Positions 12,419 through 22,889 of a DNA stretch of 64,000 nucleotides are shown piece after piece; the stretch's first letter is position 1; each line of letters opens with the position of its first letter. The notes beneath the pieces were generated by a model. The model searched no databases. It was not told the DNA's origin and saw only the letters and a list, made by a program, of their open reading frames with translations. Position numbers and translations under genes: made by a program. Source of the stretch: Prosopocoilus inquinatus (Eukaryota; Arthropoda; Insecta; Coleoptera; Lucanidae); the NCBI GenBank assembly GCA_036172665.1, contig CM069874.1, forward strand, positions 25,503,946 through 25,567,945. Reading direction: 5' to 3'.

Positions 12419-12612
12419 GTAAGAAAATAGTTTTTACACTTTAAAAGGACACTATTAAAATTGAAAAGAATATTCAGCGCTTCACTATCGTTTGACAACT
12501 TCGCCAATTCTTGTATAAGTAATTACTCTTGACGAAGCTATGAAACGATAGTGAAACATTGAGTTTTCTTTCTAATTTTAACAGTTTCTTTTAAAGTCTA
12601 AAAACTATTTTC
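12419..12612. mobile_element. Imperfect hairpin MITE
   Basis: TTTTTACACTTTAAAAGGAC and CGCTTCACTATCGTTT on the left are inverted on the right (AAACGATAGTGAAACATTG ... TTTTAAAGTCTAAAAACT). Confidence 0.7.
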
Positions 12613-12816
12613 TATTTTAAAACTATTATATATTTTTTTTGTAATATGCAAATAATGTAAACAACATTTGCGGCAAAGGAAATAAATTCATGGAAGAGGT
12701 AGACCAATAGCATGTTAAAACAAATACATAAATATTATTAGTATAGTATTTAATAAAAAAAAATTAAATTCATGTAAACGCCATTGTAAGACGTTCTGTT
12801 AAATTCAGAGTTAAAA

Positions 12817-14318
12817 TCAATTTTTTAAGTCGATGTAAATGTATGTGACCGTTGAATGGTATTTCAGATCATCCATTTTAATATTTTTGCCCCAGAGTGT
12901 ACACCGTACACCTATTACATATCCACCTGCGAACGAGGAACAGTTAAAGAATTTAAAAATGGTTAGAAAACCAGAAACTTACGGCTTACATTCACTAACT
13001 GCACTCCGACCAGAGGTTTTAAATACTTTGGCGAACCGTCGTAGGGAAAGTAAAAGGCACTGAATCCCTGATGAGGATAATAATTGACACTTCCTATATG
13101 GTCTCTGTCGAAATCTTTAATGCCCTCGCACGAGACCCAAATTAACTGTCGAAAGAAAAAAACAGAACATGAACAAGAACTCCAAACGACAGGAGAATGC
13201 AAGCTCACCGCCGAAGCTTTTTGCATGGCTAAGGATTGTTCCTTAGCCAAGCAAAAATTTTCGGCCTTTTTCTATTTCTAACTTCATACGTGTTATCTTA
13301 CGTTTTTTACACTTTCTCTGATTTGTATCGGCAAAGTCTCCGGGATATCATGGGGCAGCTTTGATGTTCTCGTGTAACACTCCGGTGTCCATCCATCCAG
13401 CTGAAAATATCACCAGAAATCATACCCTCGTACCGTTGGTTTGAAGTGCTATTCCATACTTTGTTTAGTTTTAAATAAATGCAAAGCATGTCGTCGTTGT
13501 ATCCGTATCCGTCTCTGCCGCAAGGTCCCAACGAATCAAGATCGAAAAAGCATTGCTCACCAAGTTTTGGTTTATTTGTTTCATTACATTCAGCGTAAGT
13601 GCTTCTGTCCGCGGTCTTATACCCTGGAAGTTGTAAAACAATTTGGATATCTTGTGGTTTATTAATTAAGCCTATAATCTGGTCGAAAAGATTCCATTCG
13701 AATTCATTGTGTCTTACTTTCAAAAAAATTATCGATTTCTTTAATGTACATTTCTGGTCTGGCATTGTTTTCATTATTTGGACCGGCATATGTGTACCAA
13801 ATCAAAGGTATTACTCCTTGCCCCAATTTTGGAAAAATACTTACACCTATAAAACAGACAAAATATTCATTTCTTTTACAGTTATTTTAAAAATGCTCGA
13901 GTCGGTGATTATTTTAAACTGGACGAACCTGGACTTGCATCTGGTATTAAATACCTTTTATTGAAATACGGTTCTGTTCTGTGTTTCTTTATGTACGCTG
14001 TCACTCCAATTATGGCCCCAAAAAATGAGCCTAATAATATGCCGAGGAAAGTGAAGTAAAACACAATTAAGAACACTGAAAATGATCTGCGTTTATCTTA
14101 GGTAAAATATTTTTCTAATTCTATTATTCCTTACGCCAGCTCTTGCACGTTCTGTTGCAGAAGGTCTTCCTTTCCTTGTCATATAAGAATCGTCTGAATG
14201 CTTTGCAATTTCGCTTAGTCTTATATTGCACCTTTTGTCGTTTAGACATTGCGCTTAACGAAACAATACTTGCACCGCTGGTGGTGGCAACGGAAGGAGA
14301 ACGATATGTTTTGCCCAT
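12817..14318 (-). CDS. nrv: Na+/K+-ATPase beta subunit (nervana-like), 7 exons
   Basis: Minus-strand exons 14318-14135, 14075-13929, 13846-13718, 13671-13460, 13400-13302, 13145-12983 and 12926-12817 join at GT-AG sites into 1044 nt, 347 aa plus stop; introns are 59, 82, 46, 59, 156 and 56 nt. The product is a type II membrane glycoprotein that assembles with, and delivers, the catalytic alpha subunit of the sodium pump. Visible: a basic cytoplasmic N-terminus with FRRFLYDKE (residues 41-49), one transmembrane helix (about 62-86), then the ectodomain with LIWY, GYG and CIYLKLNK..GWTPE, WVSCEG, NYYPHQGF, YLKPLVGVQ and a C-terminal YIYID. Six ectodomain cysteines form the family's pattern: C182/C194, C204/C217 and C263/C320; an extra Cys is at 232. 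Sequons are at N183 and N309. The first Met gives a longer cytoplasmic tail than usual; a second Met (residue 24, position 14249) gives 324 aa and is a good alternative start. The helix has an unusual glycine zipper. It looks like a divergent nrv paralogue; the exact paralogue is uncertain. Confidence 0.94.
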
Positions 14319-14516
14319 GATTTCAATTAATTTGGAAAATGCTGAGGAGCTTGCATTTGTGTGTCACTGTTGCGTTGACTTTAATATTGACATTGATTGA
14401 CATTTCTCACATACCAACTCATTTCTAAAAAATTGATAGTTTTAAATTCAGGCCTTCGAGGTTCAAGGGTTTCCTTTAGTCCTCATCGCAGACAGCGGTC
14501 TTGAGGCGTTCTTCAC

Positions 14517-14632
14517 TATGTTTTCTTTTTTCTTTTTCTTTTTCTTTTTCTTTTTCTTTTCTTTTTCTTTTTCTTTTCTTTTTCTTTTTCTTTTCTTTTT
14601 CTTTTTCGTTTCTTTTTCTTTTTCTTTTTCCA
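14517..14632. repeat. (CTTTTT)n low-complexity tract
   Basis: A run of TTTTTC/TTTTC units about 115 bp long just upstream of the ATPase beta gene. The long lysine/glutamate and phenylalanine/serine ORFs over it are artefacts of the repeat. Confidence 0.93.
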
Positions 14633-15406
14633 AACATTTCAAACTGTACATTAACAACTTCTTTAAGAATTAATTTAATTGCAGAATTGACATAAAAAAA
14701 AACTTTAGAACAAACTGAAGATATAAGTTTATTTACTTTTGTAATTGTTGGCTTTATCAAATGTAACAATCTGTTTTGCGAAATGTCAAGATAAGTTCGT
14801 TCTAAAGTCTTTTCTTTTCAATATCATTTTGCATTTATCAACGAACAAGAATTTTACGAAAATTAACTTAATCTTATAAAAAGCTGCCAAAGGAAAATTA
14901 AACGTTGATAAAAAGAGTGTTATAAAATCGTAAACTTTGAACATTTTACTTACATATTGACATTTTGGCTATAACTTGGTATTTCTAATCAGAAATATAA
15001 TTTGTAGTAGTTAGTCATGCAAACATGTTTTATAACGAGGTAAAAATTTATTAAGTACACCCAATTTACATATTTTAGCAACTCATATCATTTATTGCTT
15101 CGTGTTTTGTCCATAAATTTTAAGTGCGTAAGCGAATTACTCAATAAACACTAATGAATACTTTTCGAATAAATTTATCTATTTAAAAATTTGTTGGAAG
15201 TTTTTAACAAATTTAATTTCGCATTTTATTAAGATTATGCAATTTGTCTTAGTACAAAGGCATGAATACTATTTGCTCGTTTTCTTTTTAAATGAAGTAG
15301 AAAAAACAGCATAACACTCACGCTTAAATGTACTTTAATTAACTTAAAAAATATACATTAATCCTGACACTAAGTAGTCTTAAATTATATTGAAATAAAT
15401 CGGTTA

Positions 15407-15634
15407 AAGCAGGCCAATCACCAAGTGAACAATTCGGCAACATGGCTTGCAGCAACAAGTTCGCTTGTATATTAAAAGGTTGGCCAAGTTACAAGTTCCT
15501 GGAAAATACGTAAAAGCTAAGATATGAGCCTGAGCTTATCGCTTATTATGTAGCATGCCATACACTAGAGAACGTGTAGACGGACATGTCGCCGAGTAAG
15601 TTGCTCAACATATTCCCTAGTGAGTGGCCTGCTT
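15407..15634. mobile_element. MITE with AAGCAGGCCA ends
   Basis: AAAGCAGGCCAATCACcaAGT and AGTGAGTGGCCTGCTTT are inverted; inner AACATG / CAT-GT blocks pair loosely. Confidence 0.65.
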
Positions 15635-16711
15635 TTTTTAGTTACTAGTGAATTTGAGTTTATATTTGAAATTGATTTACGAAAACTATTAAAATGTGAT
15701 TTTTCGTATAGAACCCGACCATTAAAGTATCGTGTTCCTACATAAGAAACAATTTCTTATATTCTGAACCAATGATGAATATAGATTAAAATTCAAGCAA
15801 GTCTGGATAGAAATAACAGAAACTGAGATTCTAAAAACTACACATGAATCTGAATTTTGAATTTAATTAGAGGGAAAATCTAAATTAATCTGAGCCGCTC
15901 TCGGAAGATCAGGTGCAGAACATGACAAATCACGTGTTTACCAAAAGGGATTGTTTTTTCGGTAAGAAGTAGTTTTAAATTCATAATATTCCAACATGAA
16001 AAAGTTTTAACGAACTATATACCGAGTGGAAAGATTCAAACCCGAACATAGCAAAGTTCCATTGAGAACTACGTTTCTGTAGATTACAGCTCGCCATTTA
16101 AAGATACAAAAATCGTAATGGTATTAATTGAAAGATAAAATTAAGGCCAATGTTATCGTGTTAAAATTATTCCTATTATGTTACTACTTTTGAAATAGAA
16201 ATTAGATTTTTTAATTTAAAATGAAAAATGTAGTCGCCGTTGTATATCAGATTTGAAGGTTGCAATTCAATAACCAGAATTTTGTACAATATGCTTCTTT
16301 TTCAAAATAAAATTCCATTCATCTGTGTAGCATACTGACGATAAACTGTTAGGATTTATTTCTTTTTTCGTTCCTGTATTACTTCACAAAATACTTTCCT
16401 ACTATTCTTGTTAATTTCAATACAATGTTGAGGCAATTGGATTTGTGGAATTGATGTCCTTTTTTAATATTATTAATAATAATAATAATATGTTTATTGA
16501 TCCACTAACTACAAACACAAAAAAATAATTTATATCTATCTATCTGAAATACTTTGGATCAAAGGGCTCAGATTCAGGTTGGAGGCGAACCAACCACCTG
16601 ATCTTCCATCTGAGCCGAACTTAAATAAATAAATACATTATAAAATATTTGGCTCGGAAAGACACTTATAATTACCAAATACTCTGTAAATTAATTAATT
16701 ATAAATTATTA

Positions 16712-17138
16712 TTAACCCAAATGTCCGTTCTTTATTTTCAGTAATAACTGACGCTTAAAAGGCAAAAATAATAATTTTTTCAGTTCCTGTGGTAAACAGT
16801 TCCATAATACAGCACAGTTGTAAGAAAAGGATCGCCGGAAAAACATAGTGAAATATCGTGGAATGGTGATGACATTTTTACGCCGAATATTAATATTGTG
16901 AATGTCAGTTCGAAACGTTATTTTGTGGTAAAGATAGGCAGGAGTTTTGTTAGTTATGATATTATAGAAAGTGCAAACGCTATGGAAAAATCGCCTGTCA
17001 GTCATATTTAACCAATTAGCTCTTTTCAACGTGTGAGATATCCGTTCATATTTTCGAATACCATAAATAAGTCTCAAGCAAGAGTTCTGAACCCTCTGAA
17101 TACGAGATCTATCTGCTGCGTCAATACATACATACATA
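16712..17138 (-). pseudogene. LINE ORF2 C-terminal part, shifted frame
   Basis: After the (CATA)n run the protein continues in another frame: IDAADRSRIQRVQNSCLRLI, then RANWLNMTDRRFFHSVCTFY, KTPAYLYHK and SFSYNCAVLWNCLPQEL, the usual C-terminal region of such ORF2 proteins (RIQ.QN..R.I and LWN.LP). The start Met of the longer open frame is fortuitous. Joined with the upstream part this would be a single ORF but for the frame change at 17125-17147. Confidence 0.85.
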
Positions 17139-18770
17139 CATACATAGACCATACACGGGGTCACAAAAATTAAAACGTGACAATATAAGAGATTCACATA
17201 ATAACAGTTTCAATTCAGGGCTGAGAAGGAATCTATTGTTATATAAAATTTTTAAAATTGCATAGGATTTTTGAACGAGATAATTAATATGGTTTTTAAA
17301 ACGTAATTTACAATCCAGAAACACGCCAAGGATCTTGACACAATCCACCAGACCTATTGTTTCACGCCCAATATTGATTGCAGTACCTTGGTTAATCGTA
17401 TCAATAAGATCAAGCGAACCGAATACTAATACAGAAGACTTGGAAGGATTTATGTTAAGATTATGATTTTCAGATAATAATCGAATATGCTCTAATTCAC
17501 GATTAACACAATTAATTATATCTGTATTGGTGTTATCCGGAAACGAAAAGAGGATGTGGGTGTCATCCGCGTAAGAATACAACTTAGAATAAGGAGTGAT
17601 TGTATTAAAGCAAGACGTATATAAAATGTACAATAAGGGACCGCAAATACTACCTTGTGGAACGCCACACTTAATAGAAATAAATTCTGAGACTTGAACT
17701 CTGATTTTTACTGCCTGTTTCCTATCTCGAAGGTAATTAGAAAAAAAGTTAATGACATCATTGCTCATGCCTACGTGATACAGGATCGACAACAAAATAT
17801 CATGGTCTAAAGTGTCGAAGGCTTTAGAGTAATCAATGGACACCATTAAACAAGAAAATTTCTTGTCCATTGAGTTAATAACATCATCGGTGATACCTAG
17901 AAGAGCAGAGCAACAACTGTGACCAGGTCTAAAGCCAGACTGATGAGCAGGTAAAATATTGTAATGACTCAAAAATGATCTTATCTGTTCACTCACAATT
18001 CGTTCCAAAACTTTGGACAGAGCAGGCAAAATACTGATGGGGCGTAAGTGTTTGTACTCGGTAGACTTAATTATTTTGGGAATCGGAATGACTATCGCCT
18101 CCTTCCAACACGAAGGAAAAACATTATGTTCTAGGCAGAAATTAACAATATGGGTCACATAAGGTACAATGAGTGGGCAGCAGATAGAAATAAGTTTAAT
18201 GCTAAGTCCATCGGAACCTACAGCATTGGTTGATACATTACTTATTATCTTTTCGACAACAGATGGAGAAACGATGTGAAAATTAAATTCGTTGACAAAA
18301 TTTGGATGACGTTTATTAAGGTAGGAAAAAATGACGTTAACTTTAGAAACGTTAGACGATGGAATCGAGTTAATAAAATAGTTATTTAAGTCATTAGGAT
18401 TATCGAAACATTCGGGTAAAGGATTATTACTTTTATTCAGAACTAATTTATTGAGAGACCTCCAGAGATGTTTAGGATTATGATTATTAAATTGCTGTTT
18501 TAAATATACTTTTTGTTCTTTACGAATGGCAAACGTTGTAAAGTTTCTAAGTGATTTGTAGTAATCTTTATGGCTTGGATTGCCCGTTCGTTTAAATCGC
18601 TTTAGGGCTTCATAACGTAATTTGGTCATTTCGCGGAGTGTATCCGTGAACCAAGGAGCATTATGTTTTCTGGGAATTATAGTCCGAAAGGGAGCATGCA
18701 AATCAAATAAAGATAGCAAAGCGTTATTAAAAAACAGTACTTTTTCATTAATATCACTCATTCTCAGCAT
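17121..18770 (-). pseudogene. LINE ORF2 reverse transcriptase, N-terminal part
   Basis: A 549-codon open frame, and the frame is open a further 15 codons upstream to the truncation point. Reverse transcriptase signatures appear in order: a thumbless N-part with RPISILPALSKVLERI (243-258), GFRPGHSC (279-286), SIDYSKAFDTLDHD (311-324, catalytic D313), GVPQGS (369-374), YADD (400-403, catalytic aspartates) and KILGVFLD (about 450). The frame ends at 17121 in a CATA microsatellite where the domain would continue. Clade is judged CR1/L2/jockey-like from the motif wording only. The endonuclease is missing because of the truncation. Confidence 0.92.
17125..17147. repeat. (CATA)n microsatellite inside LINE ORF
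   Basis: About five and a half tandem CATA units lie exactly where the reverse transcriptase frame breaks; the repeat encodes a meaningless CMYV-type stretch in both frames. Confidence 0.9.
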
Positions 18771-18825
18771 TAAATGCCAAGGGATATTACGGAGATCATC
18801 ATTAAATATATCTTTTTAGAAAAAT

Positions 18826-19030
18826 TTTTTGCAAATCGTTCTTGATTGCAGTGAAAACCTCGAGCAGGCTCTGGACAGCTGTTTCAGCCCTGCTTGGGGC
18901 TTCTTCAGCAGAAACGTAGCTCGACATTCCCACTGCAGACCAAAAACGATTTGATTGACATTGCAGTAGGATAGACAAACTGAAGCGGGATTTGCTCCTA
19001 ATAAGTCTCTAATAAGTAATTTAAAATTAA
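18826..19030 (-). repeat. Hammerhead-bearing composite repeat, copy B with tail fragment
   Basis: Starts with TTTTTTGCAAATCGTT, contains ribozyme copy B, then CCACTGCAGACC, CAAAAACGATTTG and a shortened tail (GACATTGCAGTAGGATAGAC, GAAGCGGGATTTGCTCC, TAATAAGTC) in minus orientation. Confidence 0.75.
18859..18924 (-). ncRNA. Hammerhead self-cleaving ribozyme, copy B (core kept, U7 replaced by A)
   Basis: The minus strand reads CTGAAGA (18908-18902), where position 7 is the one variable core base. Stem II is AGCCC/GGGCT, GAAA is at 18885-18882 and stem III is ACAG/CTGT. C17 at 18874 makes the preferred GUC cleavage triplet. Stem I is about five pairs (TTCTG with CAGAG plus a wobble), then an outer partial CTCGAG helix. 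Predicted active or nearly so. It lies directly beside the truncated 5' end of the LINE at 18816. Confidence 0.8.
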
Positions 19031-20124
19031 ATTTAAATTCTATATTCGTTTTTATTTTTATATTCCAGAAAATATTTGCGGCGGTAACGAAAATATCTTG
19101 TGTAGGTACCATCAAGAAGGAGCAAGAACAATAAAAACCGTGGAAAATCTATGAAAACGTCACAAAATATCATTGAAATACAAAATAAATGAAAATATAA
19201 ATAGAAGTTTGAGGCAAATCGGTGAAAATTTGGGAATTAACGAACAACAATCAGCTAGAAAAGTGCAATAATGATATAAATTTTTACAGCTAATTCTTTC
19301 TAAAATGTTAATTTTCTTGGGAACTTGAAAAAAAAATAAAAAAAATAAAAATAACTAAACAGTCTCCAGTCCTTTACTGTTTTGCATTAAAATTTATAAG
19401 AAGTTAATTGAAAATATTTAATTTTACATATTATTTCCCTATTATATCAATAATACAAAAAGTCCTATAAAAAAATTTGCTGCCAAAAAGTCATCAAACT
19501 AGAAAAATTTTGATTTTTGATTTTTTGAACAAGTTAATAATTGACAACCAAATATGAGCTAGATTTCATTTAATATTTTTGTCAACATTTTAGTAGGGTC
19601 TTTCAGGTTTTTATCAAATACATCGTATTCTAACAAATAAATTCTCAACTAAACACATTTCATGAGAATGATTTGCAAAAACTATAATTACTCGGGTACT
19701 TTGATCGATGACCAAATTAATTTTGCACATTCTTACAAATTGCAGGAAAGTATTAGATTCCCAACGTAACTAGTATAGTACATTGTTAGTGATCGTGATC
19801 ATGATCAACAATGACTGAAGCTTTGCGTCTAAAATATTTGAAATATGTTATCAATTTTTTCAGTCCGCAACGGGTGTTAACTACTGTTAATAATGACTGT
19901 CAATAATAACCTCCGTTGATTTACCTACTTGTTTCTTAGGGTTTTTTTACATTTTGCATATTTTATTATTCTTATAACAACTTATTTTTAAATATTCCAG
20001 ACGTAAACTTTCAATCATTTTTAATCACATTTTAGTATTCAGTATTACTAGAATTAAAATTATGTTGATATTCAACCAACACTTTGAATAATTTTGATTA
20101 TTTGTTGTGTATGATATTTACAAA

Positions 20125-20268
20125 ATTTTGTTGCAAACCGTAGGATGTCGCTGTATAAACTATAATATTTCCATCCTACAATCGATTTTTGACCTAACAT
20201 TCCATAAGGATTGACAAACTGAAGCGGGTTTACTACATAATAAGTCACCCAATGGAAGGCGGCCATGC
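20125..20268 (-). repeat. Solo tail module of the hammerhead repeat family
   Basis: Reads ATTTTGTTGCAAACCGTAGG, ATGTCGCTGTATAAAC, then GATTGACAAACTGAAGCGGG, ACATAATAAGTCACCC and GGCGGCCATGCA. This is the tail module in minus orientation without a ribozyme module, with extra sequence near 20155-20175. Confidence 0.7.
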
Positions 20269-20714
20269 AACTGAATATTCTAATTAGTTTTAATTTTGGA
20301 TAAATTGTTAATTTGTAGACACACTTGGCAAAATTAAATTGTGTGTTTTTTTCAATATATTTTGTAATGATATGTATTTTTTGTTACATACTTGCTTGTT
20401 TTCTTTTTCTAAATATGGGCGTTTTTTTAAAAAAATGAATACAATTTTAATTACTGACTCAAAAATTGAATACGATTTTTATTGATTTTTATTACTGACT
20501 CAGTAAGACCAAAAACTATATTACTTACCTGGTTGTATTTTATTTTTGTGCATTTAGATCAAACATTGCGTGAGTCATACTTTTTCGTATGTCTCAATTC
20601 GATCCTTACTCTCACAAGAGCGACTGTCACAGAAACTCTCACCGTGAAAACGAGGCATTACTAAAGAACGAAGAAAACGTTTCGAATTTGCTTTGTCATC
20701 AATATTATTAAGAG

Positions 20715-20790
20715 AATAAAACATTTTTTTTGTCTGTTATATAATACAGCAAAACGTTTTGCTTCATCAGTGTATGACTAACCGAAATGT
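20715..20790. repeat. End fragment related to the 47061 element
   Basis: TGTCTGTTATATAATACAGC, AAAACGTTTTGCTTCATCAG and TGT resemble 48078-48130 (TTTGTCTGATTTATAATACA then TTCGCTTCATCAGTGTG). Confidence 0.6.
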
Positions 20791-21696
20791 TTTACTGTGG
20801 CCAGCTGAATTGATATGTCACATACGGCTAGTCCAATTCGCCTAAAAATGTGTTCCAATAAAGCAACCTGTGAAGTATGTTAACTGACACCTTCTAATAT
20901 TCATTAATTAGATGTTACCAGGGTTACTGTACTAGAAGGAGCCACTTGACACACACTTTTCATTTATTCCAAAAACATTTTTAATGCTCTTTGGACTGGC
21001 TGTATATGACATACAAATGGGCTCGTTCAATGAATTTCAAAAATGATTTTAATCATTAAAAATACAATATTTCAGATCAAAAACTAAATTCTGTAAAAAA
21101 AAATTTTTGCAAAAAAATCTGTTAAGAGATATTAGAGTTTAAATTTAGTAATGATCCACCAACGTCGAGGACTGGAGTGTATAAAGTTTATTCGTATACG
21201 TTTATTCGTATATGTTCGTGCATTACCGAACGAACATCAATGCGGTTTATATAACATTTCTCTACTTTGAAATATGCCTAAATAACTTTTAAACATGTAG
21301 ATAAATTAAAACAATTCCATATACTGTTGTAAACGTATTGTCAAATAATTACATATCAATTCAATAACTGAATGCATTTAACGTGTAACAGAACAGATGC
21401 AATGACGTCACAATGTGGCCGCACTGAGTTTGAAATTGACCTAACTGTATAATTTTTTTTGTGATTATTTGAATGCTCCAAAAATTTTTTCCCTGAAAAT
21501 TAACTAATCATATGTATTTGTGTATCGAAAAAAATTTTTTAAAACTGTTAAATGATCTCATTCAGCTGGCCGTGGTTTTACATTGCAGCAAAATGTTTTG
21601 TTTAAAAACGTGTTTGCTTCCTGAGTGTGTGGGCAGCCTTACATACACCAGAAAATCCATAAAGGCTATAGAACAGGTCCAGAGCTTATGTGTTAA

Positions 21697-21882
21697 TGGT
21701 CGCGTTAGGGTTATCGCACACATAGCGCGGCAAACCGCGGCGCCGAAAATTTCTTTTGCTGTATTCATATGAGAGTGCGCACACTTATGCGAAGCGCGGC
21801 GAAGCTATCCAACGTATCCAAGTACAGCTAAAAAAAAAAAGGCGCCGCTCTTCGCCGCGCTGTAATGTGCCAGAACCTTTAA
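21697..21882. mobile_element. GC-rich hairpin MITE
   Basis: GCGCGGCAAACCGCGGCGCC (21726-21745) is imperfectly inverted at 21841-21861 (GGCGCCGCTCTTCGCCGCGC), with an internal GCGAAGCGCGGCGAAGC. It stands out sharply from the AT-rich surroundings. No coding. Confidence 0.65.
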
Positions 21883-22076
21883 GGTGATCAAGTGACTAAG
21901 TTGCTGCTTAGCATGTTGTGAAGGACGATATAATTATTTATTTGAATGAACGTACACTTTACATTAATTCAAGCAGTTTTTTGTTGATTCAAACATTTTT
22001 TATTGGTGATAAATACACAAGGTATCACACACGCCATAAAATAAATATAAATAAAATACTACTTACAATATACATA

Positions 22077-22825
22077 CAGGGAAGAGCAAAAATATGGAAC
22101 CGGCTTAATATTTCAAAAACTGTTTGACGTATCTATTTGAAATTTGGTGTGTGATTTACAGGCAGTAGGATCTATATAATCAATTTGTTTCAATTGTTTA
22201 TCTGCTCTTGTTTCTGAGATACAACGTCTACTTGATTTTTTTTTTTAATAACAACCTGCTGATTTCTTTCCTTTATTTAATAGTTCGCTCAATTCTCTAA
22301 ACGACCACATCTATTGCATAAGAAGATTTTCGAGAAAATAACGTTTGAATGAAGAGTTAGAAAAAATGGTTTATTGGTTGATATTCAACAAAAGTATTAG
22401 TTTTAACAAAAAAAAACTAGTAGGCCATAAGATTATGGGCTGTATTTAAGATAGAAGTAAAGAAAATTTTAATCAAAGTTGCTTTAAAAACATGAAAACA
22501 AATACCGAATATCAAGGTACACCATTTCTTCAAATTTTTTCATTCAAACGTTATTTTTTCCAAAATTTTCTTGTGCAATTCACATATATTTTTATATGGC
22601 TATTTAGAGGATTAAACGAACTATGAAATAAAGGAAAGAAATCAGCAGGTTGTCATTTAAAAAAGATCAAGTAGGCATTGTATCTCAGAAACAATAGCAG
22701 ATAAACAATTGAAATAAATTTATAATATAGGTCTTCTTGACTCTAAATTATACACCAAATTTCAAATACATACGTCAAACAGTTTTCGAACTATTAAGCT
22801 GGTTCCATACTTTTGCCCTTCCCTG
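22077..22825. mobile_element. Fold-back element with CATA target duplication
   Basis: Ends CAGGGAAGAGCAAAAATATG and CATACTTTTGCCCTTCCCTG; arms of roughly 280 bp share GGAACC(G/A)GC, TTTCAA..CTGTTTGACGTAT, CAATTGTTTATCTGCT, GATACAA and CAACCTGCTGATTTCTTTCC. CATA occurs immediately outside both ends (22073-22076, 22826-22829). Confidence 0.88.
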
Positions 22826-22889
22826 CATAGTAGATACATAAAACAAACAGACTCATAAAGACAGTACGTGTATTTTTTAAATGGCATAT

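Larger units (their letters stand above)
16466..18816 (-). mobile_element. Non-LTR retrotransposon (CR1/L2/jockey-like), 5'-truncated
   Basis: The element is read on the minus strand from a truncated 5' end at about 18816, through reverse transcriptase, to a 3' end with AATAAA-like sequence and an (ATT)n tail near 16466-16490. 5' truncation is what target-primed reverse transcription usually leaves. The endonuclease domain and any ORF1 are absent. The 3' UTR of about 240 bp separates the stop at 16712 from the tail. It abuts hammerhead repeat copy B. Confidence 0.9.
18990..22070. other. Repeat-rich intergenic region
   Basis: Beyond the tail module at 20125, the 20715 fragment and the GC-rich MITE at 21697, nothing gene-like is seen. 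Confidence 0.5.

Noticed and set aside
12963..13250. Single-frame ORF with an extended N-terminus over the ATPase beta exon 6
   Set aside because: Only 13145-12983 is coding; the start of the ORF is intron sequence before the TTTCGACAG acceptor.
13307..13789. 160-codon continuous ORF taken as one exon of the beta subunit
   Set aside because: Its N-terminal part and C-terminal part are in the wrong frame for the family; introns of 46 and 59 nt restore the conserved motifs.
14463..14769. Open frames rich in Lys/Glu or Phe/Ser
   Set aside because: They are translations of the (CTTTTT)n tract.
16712..17197. Stand-alone 161-aa protein
   Set aside because: It is the C-terminal part of the LINE ORF2 after a frameshift; its first residues are read out of frame.
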